The position numbers and the translations under genes are program-made. From positions 62,001 through 126,000 of the forward strand of contig NZ_NGFO01000016.1 of the NCBI RefSeq assembly GCF_002149015.1: a stretch of 64,000 nt of DNA, in the 5' to 3' direction. This document shows, one piece after another, positions 48,666 through 58,516 of the stretch (positions within the stretch are counted from its first letter, which is position 1; each line of letters starts with the position of its first letter). Source of the DNA: Gordonia lacunae (GTDB lineage: Bacteria; Actinomycetota; Actinomycetes; Mycobacteriales; Mycobacteriaceae). Under the pieces are notes generated by a model that saw only the letters and a program-made list of their open reading frames with translations, ran no database searches and was not told the DNA's origin.

Positions 48666-50980
48666 GGCGCGGCCTCCGACCACACCGCGGGTTGGATGTC
48701 CTCGATCGAGGCGATCCGTGCCAGCCGCTCACGCATCGATTCGACCTCGTCGAGCCAGTCCTGTCGCGCGGCCGCGAGGTCGGCGATGTCCTCGCCGTGG
48801 ATCAGGTGCCGGTTGTCGGCGAGTTGGTGGCAACCGTCATAGAGGTCCTTGGACACCGAGTCCTTGCTGCGCACAACACCTTGCAACGACAGTTGCCGGC
48901 CGAGACCCAGACAGTCGGTGATCAGGTCGTCCTTGTCGCGGGACGTGGTGCCGAGTTCCACGAGCTTGGTCGCGAAGACCAGCTGGGCGTCGAAGAAGGG
49001 CTGCAGGGTGCGGCGGGCCAGCAGGCCGCCGGTGTGTCCGTGCAAGACCTCGTAGGTCCACTCCTGGGTCGGGGTGACCGCACGCCAGCCGGGGGCGAGC
49101 AGGTCGAGTTCGAGGCCGAGGCGGTGCAGGAACTCGACTTTCGGCGGGAAGAAGAACTCGAACTTCAGGAGGTCGCGGATCCGCAGGGCCTCACGTTGCG
49201 ACGCGGCGAGCAGTCCCTCGTCGGCGATCGGCCCGTCGGCCGTCTCGTCGTATCCGATCGGGGTCTCGTCGGGCGGGACGTCGTCGGCCCGGACCTCTCC
49301 GTCGGCCACGGCGAGCATGGCGACCTCGACGATCGCCCGGTCGACGAAATGGTGCAGTGCGCCGTTGCGGTAGTAGGCGGCGACCGCATGGTTGTCGGGC
49401 ACGATGGACCACACCGGCTCGGACCCGCCCTCGAAGCAGGTCACCACGCCGTTGCCGGCGAGGACCCGCAGGGTCTGGGTCAGCCCGACCCCGCGACACA
49501 GCGCGGGATCCGGCCCCGGCAGTTCGCGCCTGCGGATGTAGTCGAGCAGCGGCGCCAGGATGTTCTCGATCTCCGCGAGGGTATAGGCCCGGTCCTGTGC
49601 GCCGAGGAGGGCGAAACCGGCCAGCGAGGTGGCCGAGATCGGGGTGGCGGAATTGATCTCGTCCATCACCCGGAACGCGACCTTCTCCAGTCGTGAGCGT
49701 CCTTCGCCGGCCTCGTCGAGGGCGGTCCGCAGTGAGATCGGCGTGCCGAATCGCACCCGCGCCTCGCCCAGGTAGGCGCGCTGCGCCTTCGCATAGCGCA
49801 ACAACCACCCGATCCCCTCGGGTTTCTTTGCGCCACCGGCATCCTCGGCCGCCATCGCGCCGATCTCCTGGAGCTGGTCGTACACGATCGACGTCGGCAC
49901 GATCGTCACGTCGGCCTCGTCGAGCTGCGCCACGGCATCGACGACGTAGGTGAGCAGACCGAGTTTCGGCTTCCGCAGCTTGCCGGTCCGGCTGCGACCA
50001 CCTTCGATGTACCACTCCAGGTTGAAGCGCTTCTCGACGATGTAGGCGAGGTAGGAACGCATCGCGAACTTGTAGACCGGGTCCGCGCCGAACTTGCGCC
50101 GGATGAAGATCATCCCGGCCCGGCGGGCGACCGGGCCGACCGGCCAGAACGACAGATTGTTCCCACCCAGCACGAGGTTCGGCGGAAAATCGTTGGTGCG
50201 CAACACCTTGGCGAGGACGAGTGGATCGACGTAGGACCGGTGGGATGGCAGGAAGATCAGGCCCGTGGACTTGTTCAGGGTGCGCAGGGTGTTGAGGTTC
50301 TCGACGTCGACCGTGACGTTCCAGGCCCGCTCGTGCAATCGGTTGAAGGTCGCCGAGAACACGTCGTCCATGAGGCGGCTCTGCGTGGCGACGAAGGTCG
50401 AGAGTTTGTCGGTGGCCTCGGCGACGACCGCGTCGGTGGGCCGGCCCAGTTCGGCGGCGAGTTTGGCCGCGGACGTCTGGAATCGGGACGAGCTGCTGAT
50501 CTGTTCGGCGACGAGCCGGGGGACCTTGTAGCGGTCGCCGACGATCTGACGTTCGGCTCGTTCGGCCGAAACCGATGCCTGGAACAGGACGAACTGGGCG
50601 AACGGTTCACCGTGTGCCTGGTGATGGGCATGTCGGGTGCGCAGTTCCTCGATCGTCGCGGGTGCACCGGCGACGACGCGGAGGCTGTCCGGACGTCTCT
50701 TCCGGATGAGGGGTTGAACCGCGCCCAGTGGGCGTCGCGGATTCGACAGCACCAGCACGTCTCCGAGCGTGACCCGCCGCTCACCCTGCCGGACTGCCGG
50801 CAGCCACACGGCCCGGACCGGTACGAGGAGTGTCTCGGGTGCCATCGTGTCGAAATCGATGTCCGCCGATCGGGAGATCGTCGCGTCGGGGTAATTCGCC
50901 GACGTCCACTCGCGCACCGCCCGCATCTCGCACGACGTGCGGGCCTTGGTCAGAACCACCACCGGATCGGTCACCTGCAT
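48662..50980 (-). CDS. plsB: Glycerol-3-phosphate 1-O-acyltransferase
   Basis: A 772-residue PlsB-type acyltransferase, close to the usual 780-800 residues. The acyltransferase core is LIFLPSHRSYVDPLVLAKVL (HX4D), NNLSFWPVGPVARRAGMIFIRRKFG, YIEGGRSRTGKLRKPKLGLL and VTIVPTSIVYDQL. The N- and C-terminal thirds are helical regions without clear motifs. It performs the first step of phosphatidate synthesis on the inner membrane face. Several starts are possible; ATG 50980 was chosen, with GTG 50989 an alternative. It is the first gene of the plsB - HAD-plsC - WS/DGAT operon. Confidence 0.92.
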   Translation of the reverse strand: MQVTDPVVVLTKARTSCEMRAVREWTSANYPDATISRSADIDFDTMAPETLLVPVRAVWLPAVRQGERRVTLGDVLVLSNPRRPLGAVQPLIRKRRPDSLRVVAGAPATIEELRTRHAHHQAHGEPFAQFVLFQASVSAERAERQIVGDRYKVPRLVAEQISSSSRFQTSAAKLAAELGRPTDAVVAEATDKLSTFVATQSRLMDDVFSATFNRLHERAWNVTVDVENLNTLRTLNKSTGLIFLPSHRSYVDPLVLAKVLRTNDFPPNLVLGGNNLSFWPVGPVARRAGMIFIRRKFGADPVYKFAMRSYLAYIVEKRFNLEWYIEGGRSRTGKLRKPKLGLLTYVVDAVAQLDEADVTIVPTSIVYDQLQEIGAMAAEDAGGAKKPEGIGWLLRYAKAQRAYLGEARVRFGTPISLRTALDEAGEGRSRLEKVAFRVMDEINSATPISATSLAGFALLGAQDRAYTLAEIENILAPLLDYIRRRELPGPDPALCRGVGLTQTLRVLAGNGVVTCFEGGSEPVWSIVPDNHAVAAYYRNGALHHFVDRAIVEVAMLAVADGEVRADDVPPDETPIGYDETADGPIADEGLLAASQREALRIRDLLKFEFFFPPKVEFLHRLGLELDLLAPGWRAVTPTQEWTYEVLHGHTGGLLARRTLQPFFDAQLVFATKLVELGTTSRDKDDLITDCLGLGRQLSLQGVVRSKDSVSKDLYDGCHQLADNRHLIHGEDIADLAAARQDWLDEVESMRERLARIASIEDIQPAVWSEAAP

Positions 50981-51103
50981 CACCCTCACGTTCCCTCGGG
51001 CCGCACCACGCCTCATTGTGACGTGGACTACATCGAGTGGTGTGGGTTTTCGACAGTCGGTTCCGCGGCGATGTCAGACGGTGTCAGAAGTTCCGGAGAC
51101 GAC

Positions 51104-51142
51104 GAAACGCCCCGTCCGACCGAGTGGCCGAGGGGGCGTTTC
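51104..51142 (-). terminator. Hairpin after the cold-shock gene
   Basis: GAAACGCCCC (51104-51113) pairs perfectly with GGGGCGTTTC (51133-51142), followed in the minus-strand direction by no long U-tract. It starts 16 bases past the cspA stop. Confidence 0.8.
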
Positions 51143-51157
51143 GCGAAAGTCAGGAGC

Positions 51158-51361
51158 TCAGAGCGCGCTGACGTTGGTAGCCTGGGGGCCCTTGGCGCCC
51201 TGCTCCACGTCGAATTCGACGCGCTGGTTCTCCTCGAGGTTGCGGAAGCCGCTACCGGTGATGGAGGAGTAGTGGACGAAGACGTCTGCGCCCTGATCGT
51301 CGGGAGCGATGAAGCCGAAGCCCTTTTCGCCGTTGAACCACTTGACGGTTCCCTGTGCCAT
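51158..51361 (-). CDS. cspA: Cold-shock protein (CspA family)
   Basis: A 67-residue OB-fold nucleic-acid-binding protein with both RNP motifs (KGFGFI and VFVHYSSI). The full sequence from [20 protein letters not shown] to the C-terminus matches the usual length and layout. It acts as an RNA chaperone. It is monocistronic, with a terminator after it, and is divergent from pknK. The region upstream (219 bases to pknK) could carry a long structured leader as in other csp genes, but no element was identified. Confidence 0.96.
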   Translation of the reverse strand: MAQGTVKWFNGEKGFGFIAPDDQGADVFVHYSSITGSGFRNLEENQRVEFDVEQGAKGPQATNVSAL

Positions 51362-51580
51362 ACTGCTGTACTTCTTTCTTCAGTGTGCGCAACCACCAAG
51401 ACCGATGGCTGCGCGTCAACTCTTTCACAGATGTCGACCATTGGGAAACGGAGCGGGCAGATTGGTGTGGCCGCAGCGGTCCGCGGGTACTCGGCTCGGG
51501 TAACGAAAGCCCCGCTCCCGGGGCATGCCTGAGTAGTCTGGACAGGGCAGCAGCCGATCGACACGCGATCGAGGCACGTC

Positions 51581-54500
51581 ATGGCCGAGAACGATCCGTT
51601 GACCACACAGCGCGATGCCGTTCGCGACGTCGCCGGCGAGTTGGTGGGTGCGGGTTTCGCCGATCCGGTCGAGATCGGGCGTGGTGGTTACGGTGCGGTG
51701 TATCGCTGCCGGCAGCCGGCCCTCGACCGCGACGTCGCGGTGAAAGTGCTCACCGATCACCTCGACGAACAGAATCTCGAGCGATTCGTGCGTGAGCAGC
51801 GCGCCATGGGACGCCTCTCCGGGCACCCGAACATCGTCAACATCCTCGAGGTGGGTTCGACCCCCGAGGGCTTTCCGTTCATCGTGATGCAATATCACCC
51901 GCATGCGTCGCTCGACGTGCGCATCCGCAAGGACGGCCCCCTCGACTGGCGCGAGATCCTGCGGCTGGGGATCAAGGTGGCCGGTGCCCTCGAGGCCGCC
52001 CACCGCGCGGGCACCCTGCACCGCGACATCAAACCGGGGAACATCCTCATCACCGAGTACGGCGAACCTCAACTGACCGATTTCGGGATCGCCCGCATCT
52101 CCGGCGGCTTCGAGACCGATGCCGATCTGGTCACCGGGTCGCCGGCGTTCACCGCGCCCGAACTGCTCGCCGGCGCCACGCCCTCGGTCACCTCCGACGT
52201 CTACGGACTCGGTGCGACCCTGTTCTGCGCTCTGACCGGGCATGCCGCCTTCGAGCGACGCAGCGGGGAGCAGGTCGTCGCTCACTTCCTCCGGGTGGCG
52301 AGTGAAGGCGTCCCCGACCTCGCGGCCGCCGGGTTCCCCGCCGAGGTGTCCGGTTGTGTCGAACACGCGATGGCACGCGAACCCGTGGACCGCCCCGAAT
52401 CGGCCCTGGCGCTGGGCGAGGAACTGCGGGAGGCGCAGCGTCGCCTCGGGGTCCCGCTCGACGAGATGGCTCTGCCCGCCGGGGCGATGGGCCCCTCCAC
52501 CCCGGCCACTGCGCCGCGGCGTCGAACGACGATGAACCTGCCCATGCCGTCGACGAAGTTCCGGCCTCCTGTTCGGCCCCGCGCGCAGGTCACGAGGTCC
52601 CGGCTGCTGGAAACCCTGCGAGACGGCAAGCTGCGGCGACTCACCCTCATCCACGCGCCCACGGGCTACGGGAAGACCACGGTCGCGGCGCAGTGGGCCG
52701 AGCGGCTCGCGGACGACGGCATACCGGTGGCCTGGCTGACGGTCGACGACAGCGACAACGGTGTGGCCCGGTTCCTGGCCGACCTGATCGAGTCGCTCGG
52801 CCGGGCGGACCCGGACTCGGTCGGCGACCTCGCCTCGGTGGTCGATGAACACGGCGACCGTGCTGACGAGTACGTACTGACGTCACTGATCAACGACGTC
52901 CATGCGCGGGGACGGCGGATCGCACTGATCGTCGACGACTGGCATCGGGTCACGGATGCGGCGGTCATCGGGGCGATGGACTATCTACTCGAACACGGTT
53001 GCCATCACCTGCAGGTGATCGTGACCAGCCGTACCCGGGCCGGTCTCCCGGTCAGTCGCCTGCAGGTACATGACGAGATCATCGAGATCGACATGGCGGC
53101 TCTGTGTTTCGATGCCGACGAGGCCGAGCGCTTTCTCCGTGACGTCGCGGGACTGGACTTACGCGCCGACCAGGTCGCCGACCTCTGGTCGTCCACCGAC
53201 GGATGGGTGGCCGCTCTTCAGCTGGCGTGCGTGTCCCTGCGCGGGTCCGGGGAACCGTCCGAACTGATCGGTGACATCTCCGGACGCCACCATGCGATCG
53301 GCGACTTCCTGGCCGAGAACGTGCTGGGCGTCCTGGAACCCGAAGTCCTGCAGTTCCTCCTCAAGGTCTCGCTGCCGGAGCGGATCTGCGCCGATCTCGC
53401 CACGACCCTGAGCGGCGAGGCCCGGGGCCAGGCCATGCTCGAGGACATCGAGGTCCGAGACCTCTTCCTCACCCGGATGGATCAGGCCGGTGAGTGGTTC
53501 CGGTTCCACTCGCTCTTCGCCGAGTTCCTTCGTCGCAGGCTCGAACGTGACGAACCGCAACTGATCACGCCGCTGCACCGAAGGTCGTCCGAGTGGTTCG
53601 CCCGGCACGGCATGCTCACCGAGGCCGTCGACCATGCGCTCGCCGCCGGGGATGCCGACCGCGCCGTCGAACTCGTCGAGACCGATGGCCGATCACTCAT
53701 CGAGCATTCGCGGATGACCACCTTGGTCACGCTGATCGACAAGCTTCCGCCGGTGACGGTCGCGGCCAACCCGATCCTGCAGGTGCAGCTCGCCTGGGCG
53801 AACCTCCTCCTGCACCGGGCCGCGCTGGCGGAAGCATCTCTGGAGCGGGCCCGGGTCGCCTTGGAGCGATTGCCGCAGTCGGATGCCAGCGCGGGGATCC
53901 GTCGTGAGGCCGAGATCGCCGACGCGTGCGTGCGCGCCATCTCCGACCGGTTGGACGGGCTCGACGAACGCGTGACACGCCTCGCCGACGACCTCGACGG
54001 ATTGCCCCCGTTCCTCGTGTCGGCCATCCACAATGTCGGAACCCTCGGGGCCACCATGAGATTCGACTTCGACGAGGCCCACCGGTGGCAGCAACGCGCC
54101 ATCCCGGCACATCAGCGCAACACGGGTCCGTATGCGGTGATGTACGGATACGGACTGGACGGGCTCGCCTACTTCGAGCAACTCGACCTCGATCGCGCCG
54201 AGGCGTGTTTCCGTACGGGACTTCGGCTGTCGCGCGAGCGCGGCTCGCCGGCACAGTCGCAGGGTGCCCGGCTCGCCTGCGCTCTCCTCGCCGAGATCCT
54301 CTACGAACGCGGACAATTGGAGGAAACCGAGCGTCTGCTGGACGACAGCTTTCTCATCGGGGCGGCCGAGGGGGTCGTCGACATGATCGAGGCACGCCAC
54401 CTCGTCGGGGCACGACTGGCGTTGTGCCACGGTGATCGGGAGGCCGCGGCGCGGTATCTCGCCGAAGCCGTGCACGTGGCCGAGCGGCTGGGCACCCCCC

Positions 54501-55012
54501 GACTCCGTGCCCTCGCCGAGAACGAGCTGGTGACGCGGCGCCTCCCGACCCGGCGGCCCATCCTGCCCCGCGTCGACCTCGACGAGGATGTGCCGAGTCA
54601 GGGCATCGCCGCGATCGTCGCGCAACTCGACGCCGAGACCGCGATCAGGTTGACGCTGGACTCGGACGACGGTTCCGGCGCGTCGGACGCCGCATGCGGG
54701 CGGGCGCAGTGGTGGGTGGACACCCTGACCGGGACCGGACGGCGGCGGGCGCTGCTCCGGGCGCAACGGCTTCTCGCCGTGTGCCTCGCGGCTGCGGGCC
54801 GGTTCGAGGAGGCGCACGACCTCACCGTGACGGTGCTGGAGCAGTGCGCCGCGGCCGGGCTGGTGCGATATCCGCTCGATGGCGGCGACGAGTTCCGGCA
54901 GCTGGTCGTCGACGTCGCAGCCGGTATTCGCGCAGGTGACCGACCGGTTTCGGTGTCGCTGTCGCCGGAGTTCCTCGACCGCGTGGTCGGCGAGGAACCG
55001 AGTGGCCGATGA
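51581..55012 (+). CDS. pknK: Serine/threonine kinase-ATPase signalling protein (PknK type)
   Basis: An 1143-residue multidomain regulator. The kinase domain (about 1-280) has the glycine loop GRGGYGAVY, Lys55 in VAVKVL, the catalytic loop HRDIKPGNIL (Asp149) and DFGIA (Asp167). Next is an STAND/MalT-type ATPase with Walker A APTGYGKTTVAAQW (about residues 357-370) and Walker B-like RRIALIVDDWH. The C-terminal half is a helical TPR-like region (SLERARVALERLPQ, LDRAEACFRTGLRLSRERG). No C-terminal LuxR helix-turn-helix is seen, as in mycobacterial PknK. It probably senses a stress or metabolite and phosphorylates targets. ATG 51581 follows GAGGCACGTC. Confidence 0.93.
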   Translation: MAENDPLTTQRDAVRDVAGELVGAGFADPVEIGRGGYGAVYRCRQPALDRDVAVKVLTDHLDEQNLERFVREQRAMGRLSGHPNIVNILEVGSTPEGFPFIVMQYHPHASLDVRIRKDGPLDWREILRLGIKVAGALEAAHRAGTLHRDIKPGNILITEYGEPQLTDFGIARISGGFETDADLVTGSPAFTAPELLAGATPSVTSDVYGLGATLFCALTGHAAFERRSGEQVVAHFLRVASEGVPDLAAAGFPAEVSGCVEHAMAREPVDRPESALALGEELREAQRRLGVPLDEMALPAGAMGPSTPATAPRRRTTMNLPMPSTKFRPPVRPRAQVTRSRLLETLRDGKLRRLTLIHAPTGYGKTTVAAQWAERLADDGIPVAWLTVDDSDNGVARFLADLIESLGRADPDSVGDLASVVDEHGDRADEYVLTSLINDVHARGRRIALIVDDWHRVTDAAVIGAMDYLLEHGCHHLQVIVTSRTRAGLPVSRLQVHDEIIEIDMAALCFDADEAERFLRDVAGLDLRADQVADLWSSTDGWVAALQLACVSLRGSGEPSELIGDISGRHHAIGDFLAENVLGVLEPEVLQFLLKVSLPERICADLATTLSGEARGQAMLEDIEVRDLFLTRMDQAGEWFRFHSLFAEFLRRRLERDEPQLITPLHRRSSEWFARHGMLTEAVDHALAAGDADRAVELVETDGRSLIEHSRMTTLVTLIDKLPPVTVAANPILQVQLAWANLLLHRAALAEASLERARVALERLPQSDASAGIRREAEIADACVRAISDRLDGLDERVTRLADDLDGLPPFLVSAIHNVGTLGATMRFDFDEAHRWQQRAIPAHQRNTGPYAVMYGYGLDGLAYFEQLDLDRAEACFRTGLRLSRERGSPAQSQGARLACALLAEILYERGQLEETERLLDDSFLIGAAEGVVDMIEARHLVGARLALCHGDREAAARYLAEAVHVAERLGTPRLRALAENELVTRRLPTRRPILPRVDLDEDVPSQGIAAIVAQLDAETAIRLTLDSDDGSGASDAACGRAQWWVDTLTGTGRRRALLRAQRLLAVCLAAAGRFEEAHDLTVTVLEQCAAAGLVRYPLDGGDEFRQLVVDVAAGIRAGDRPVSVSLSPEFLDRVVGEEPSGR

Positions 55013-55158
55013 CCGACGGGGAATACCCGGACCGCCCGATCGACTTGAACCTGAACGTGGCCGCGGCCGGTCGCCCCGATGTCGGGCGTCCCGAACAGGT
55101 CGTCCGAGGAGACCTGCGCAACCGATGTCTCCAGACCCCAACGAGAGGACACGTGCTC

Positions 55159-55992
55159 ATGACAGTCCCCACCATCACCCTCAACAACGGAGTGACCATC
55201 CCGCAGTTGGGCTTCGGAGTCTTCCAGATTCCGCCGGAAGACACCCGCGAAGCCACTTTGACCGCGTTCGAGGTCGGTTACCGCCACATCGACACCGCCG
55301 AGATGTACGGCAACGAGAAGGGCGTCGGCGAGGCGGTCCGGGATTCGGGCATCGCTCGCGACGACATCTTCATCACCAGCAAACTGAACAACGGCTTCCA
55401 CGATCCCGACGCCGCCTTGAAGGCGCTCGACGGGACGCTGGCCGACCTGGGCGTCGAGCAGATCGACCTCTTCCTGATCCACTGGCCGCTGCCCGAGGTG
55501 GGCGACTACGTCCAGACCTGGAAGGCCCTCGAGAAGGCCTACGCCGACGGCAAGGCGCGCGCAATCGGCGTGTCGAACTTCCAGCAGGCCCATCTGCAGC
55601 GCCTCTTCGACGAGGCCGACGTCGTGCCCGCGGTGAATCAGATCGAGGTACATCCGTACCTCTCGCAGAACCCGTTGCGCGCGTTCAACTCCGAGCACAA
55701 GATCGCCACCGAGGCCTGGTCGCCGATCGCGCAGGGCAAGGTGACCGACGACCCGGTCATCACCGAGATCGCCCAGGCCAAGGACCGCTCGCCGGCGCAG
55801 GTGACCCTGCGGTGGCACATCCAGCGCGGTGACATCGTCTTCCCGAAGTCGGTCACGCGCGCACGCGTGGAGGAGAACTTCGCGCTGTTCGACTTCGAGC
55901 TCTCCGACGCCGAGGTCGCCCAGATCGATCGTCTGAACAGTGACGAGCGGATCGGCCCCGATCCGGACACGTTCAACTACGTGCCGGAGTGA
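55159..55992 (+). CDS. Aldo/keto reductase
   Basis: A 277-residue AKR of the 2,5-diketo-D-gluconate reductase-like group. The catalytic tetrad is visible: Asp in YRHIDTAEMYGNEKGVGEAV together with the Tyr, Lys in FITSKLNNG and His in FLIHWPLPE. The cofactor-side blocks are AIGVSNFQQAHL, VNQIEVHPYL and the C-terminal FPKSVTRARVEENF that binds NADPH. It reduces aldehydes or ketones. The frame is open from 55009, but ATG 55159 gives the normal family N-terminus and follows AGAGGACACG. It may be transcribed from its own promoter in the 146 bases after pknK. Confidence 0.92.
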   Translation: MTVPTITLNNGVTIPQLGFGVFQIPPEDTREATLTAFEVGYRHIDTAEMYGNEKGVGEAVRDSGIARDDIFITSKLNNGFHDPDAALKALDGTLADLGVEQIDLFLIHWPLPEVGDYVQTWKALEKAYADGKARAIGVSNFQQAHLQRLFDEADVVPAVNQIEVHPYLSQNPLRAFNSEHKIATEAWSPIAQGKVTDDPVITEIAQAKDRSPAQVTLRWHIQRGDIVFPKSVTRARVEENFALFDFELSDAEVAQIDRLNSDERIGPDPDTFNYVPE

Positions 55993-56026
55993 CCTGACGC
56001 CCCGTCGGCCGGGCGCTCCTCAGTTC

Positions 56027-56230
56027 TGCGGCCTGGCGGCCGTCGTGGACTACGAAACAACCGTCGTGCTCGGTGCGGCGACCACATTCACTGCTCCCTG
56101 AGGAGCGAGCTTGCGAGCGTCACGAAGGGTCTCGCAACTCGTCTCGCCAAGACCCTTCGTGACGCGCCCTCCGCAAACTCCGGGCGCTCCTCAGGGAGCA
56201 GGGGCTATACGGTTCTTTCGGATCAGGGCG
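56027..56230. repeat. Modular palindromic repeat, locus D
   Basis: CTGCGGCCTGGCGGCCGTCG (56027-56046) and GACTACGAAA are followed by GCTCCCTGAGGAGCGAG (56093) through CTCCTCAGGGAGC (56199), with ACGAAGGGTC / GACCCTTCGT arms inside. GGTTCTTTCGGATCAGGG (56211-56228) is the inverted ATCCGAAAGAACC module. It fills the 270-base gap between the convergent aldo/keto reductase and methyltransferase genes. Confidence 0.85.
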
Positions 56231-56262
56231 CAGAGCGGGGGCGGAGGGGGCGTTGCTTCGTG

Positions 56263-57036
56263 CTACGGCCTGGTCAGCGAGGCCCGCAACTGGCTGAACC
56301 GGAACAGCGCGGGCTCACCGACGACGTCGGTGTAGCGATCGATGACGGCATCGATGAAGTCGTCGACCTCGTTCTCCGGTAGTCGACTCGTCCAGTCCGA
56401 CGCCCCGACCGCGAACCAGGCCCGGAAGTCGGCAACCGAGTCGAACTGCCAGCGCAGGTCCTTCACCGACAGATCGTCGACGACGAACCCGGCATCGGTG
56501 GCCAGCTCACCGAAGTGGATCGGATCGACATGGACGTACGGCGCGTCGAAGCCGTCGAAGTGGCGCTGCCGGCTCGGTTGCGCCGCGACGTCCATGGCGA
56601 CGTCCTCGATGCTGGGTCTGTCGGTCGCGCAGACCATCTGCAGCACAGCCCGGCCGCCGTCGACGAGACTCCGGGCTATTCCGCGTAGGGCGGCGCCCTG
56701 GTCGTGGACCCAGTGGAGTGCGTTGAACGACACCGCGATGTCGAAGTCGTCGTCGAACGGCAGCGCCAGGACGTCGTCGACGTGGAACTGAACACGCAGC
56801 AGATCGGCCGGGACCCGGAGCAGTGCGCGCTCGATCATCCGTCGCGAAGCGTCGACGCCCACAACACTTCCCGACGGGAGCCGATCGGCCAACAGCATGG
56901 TGACGAAGCCGTCGCCGCAGCCGACGTCGAGCAGCCGTTCGGTGCCGGTGAGCTCCAGATCCCCGATCGATTCCTCGGCGACCATGCGCTGCAGCGCGCT
57001 CACGTCCGCGTATCGCTCGCCGTCCCAATCGACCAT
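56263..57036 (-). CDS. SAM-dependent methyltransferase (class I)
   Basis: A 257-residue methyltransferase with SAM motif I RLLDVGCGDGFVTMLLA (about residues 35-50), the acidic adenosine-binding VVGVDAS, motif II region FHVDDVLALPFDDDFDIAVSFNALHWVHD and ARSLVDGGRAVLQMV. The FNALHWVHD block and the overall length resemble trans-aconitate methyltransferases, but the substrate is not certain. It is a single gene between repeat locus D and the polyol operon; neither neighbour hints at its role. Confidence 0.88.
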   Translation of the reverse strand: MVDWDGERYADVSALQRMVAEESIGDLELTGTERLLDVGCGDGFVTMLLADRLPSGSVVGVDASRRMIERALLRVPADLLRVQFHVDDVLALPFDDDFDIAVSFNALHWVHDQGAALRGIARSLVDGGRAVLQMVCATDRPSIEDVAMDVAAQPSRQRHFDGFDAPYVHVDPIHFGELATDAGFVVDDLSVKDLRWQFDSVADFRAWFAVGASDWTSRLPENEVDDFIDAVIDRYTDVVGEPALFRFSQLRASLTRP

Positions 57037-57109
57037 CGCGCACCCCTCGGTTGTCCGACCTGCGGGTCATTGTCCCCGGTGCGGCCGCGCGTCGCGCGGC
57101 TTCGCCGTA

Positions 57110-58516
57110 TCAGCCGGACGGCTCGTGCGCGTGCGCGAGCATCCGCGAGGCCTCGCGGTACCGGGCGTACACCCCGGGAGTGGGTGATCCGTCGAGCGTG
57201 TGGGTCGGGGTCTCCCAGGCGGGGAGTTCGCCGGTCAGCGCCCAGGCTGCTTGACGTGCCGCACCGAGCGCCACGTGTTCGCCGTCGGCGGGTACGACGA
57301 CCTCGCCGCCGAACAAGCACGGAGCGATCGCGCGGACCGCTGCCGATTTCGCGCCACCCCCGGTCAGCAACACCCGATCCACCCCGACACCCTGACTCTC
57401 GATCTGCTCGCGGCAGAAGACCAGTGACGAGACGAGACCCTCGACGGCCGCTCGGGCGATCGAGGCGGGCGTGAAATTGCCGGGGGTCAGGCCCGTCAGT
57501 GTGCCGGTCGCCTCGGGCAGGTTCGGAGACCGTTCGCCGGCGAGGTACGGCACCATCGTGACGCCGCCCGCGCCTGGCTCAGCCGACATGGCCAACCGCG
57601 CGAACTCCGTCAGGTCCACGCCGAGCATCGTCGCGGTCGCCGACAGCACCGGGGCGCCGTTCAGCGTGCAGACCAGCGGCAGGTGACGCCCCGTCGCGTC
57701 GGCGAACCCGGCCACCAGGCCTGACGGATCATTCGGCGCCACGTCCCCGACGGCACTGACCACGCCCGACGTCCCGAGGGACACGACCGCATCTCCGGGG
57801 CCCGCATGCAATCCCAGTGCGGCTGAGGCGTTGTCACCGGCCCCCGCGCCCACGACGGCCCCCGACGGGGTGGTCCCGGCCCGCTCTGCGGGGCCGAGTA
57901 CGTGGGGGAGCAGCGGCCGACGCCCCCGAAACGCTTTCTCCAGCAGATCGACTTGGTACTCATCAGCCGCTGCGCTGAAGTAGCCGGTTCCCGAGGCGTC
58001 GCTTCGGTCGGTGATCAGTTCACCGATGTCGGTGCTCCCGCGCAGGCGCCAGGTGAGCCAGTCATGCGGCAGGCAGACCGCCGCGGTGTCGTCGGCGTGC
58101 TCGGGCTCGTGGTCCGCCAGCCAGCGGAGCTTGGTCGCGGTGATCGATGCCACCGGCACCACACCGACCGAGCGAGCCCAGGGTTCCGGGCCGCCCAGTT
58201 CGGCGATCAGGGCAGTCGCGCTCGGTGCGGAACGGGTGTCGTTCCACAGCAATGCGTCTCGGACGACGCGGCCTGCCTCGTCCAGACACACCATGCCGTG
58301 TTGCTGCCCCGCCACCGACACCGCCGCAACGTCCTCGAGCCCACCGGCCTCGCTCACCGCCGAGCACAGTGCGTCCCACCAGTGATCCGGGTGCACCTCG
58401 GTACCGGGCGGATGTGGTGCCTGTCCGGTGCGCACCACCCGTCCGGTGGTGGCATCGCACACGACGACCTTGCAGGACTGGGTCGACGAATCGATCCCGG
58501 CCACCAGCGTGGTCAT
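57110..58516 (-). CDS. xylB: Xylulokinase
   Basis: A 468-residue FGGY-family sugar kinase that phosphorylates D-xylulose with ATP. N-terminal [15 protein letters not shown] is the phosphate loop, [17 protein letters not shown] and LLWNDTRS are the substrate-binding blocks, [14 protein letters not shown] carries the catalytic Asp, and the second FGGY signature region reads [19 protein letters not shown]. It is coupled to the mannitol-type dehydrogenase by ATGA, so ketose formed by that enzyme is phosphorylated next and enters the pentose phosphate pathway. It is the last gene of a three-gene polyol operon. Confidence 0.93.
   Translation of the reverse strand: MTTLVAGIDSSTQSCKVVVCDATTGRVVRTGQAPHPPGTEVHPDHWWDALCSAVSEAGGLEDVAAVSVAGQQHGMVCLDEAGRVVRDALLWNDTRSAPSATALIAELGGPEPWARSVGVVPVASITATKLRWLADHEPEHADDTAAVCLPHDWLTWRLRGSTDIGELITDRSDASGTGYFSAAADEYQVDLLEKAFRGRRPLLPHVLGPAERAGTTPSGAVVGAGAGDNASAALGLHAGPGDAVVSLGTSGVVSAVGDVAPNDPSGLVAGFADATGRHLPLVCTLNGAPVLSATATMLGVDLTEFARLAMSAEPGAGGVTMVPYLAGERSPNLPEATGTLTGLTPGNFTPASIARAAVEGLVSSLVFCREQIESQGVGVDRVLLTGGGAKSAAVRAIAPCLFGGEVVVPADGEHVALGAARQAAWALTGELPAWETPTHTLDGSPTPGVYARYREASRMLAHAHEPSG

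Noticed and set aside
55009-55158. N-terminal extension of the aldo/keto reductase overlapping the pknK stop
   Set aside because: The extension lacks the family pattern and ATG 55159 gives the standard beta-hairpin start with a ribosome-binding site.
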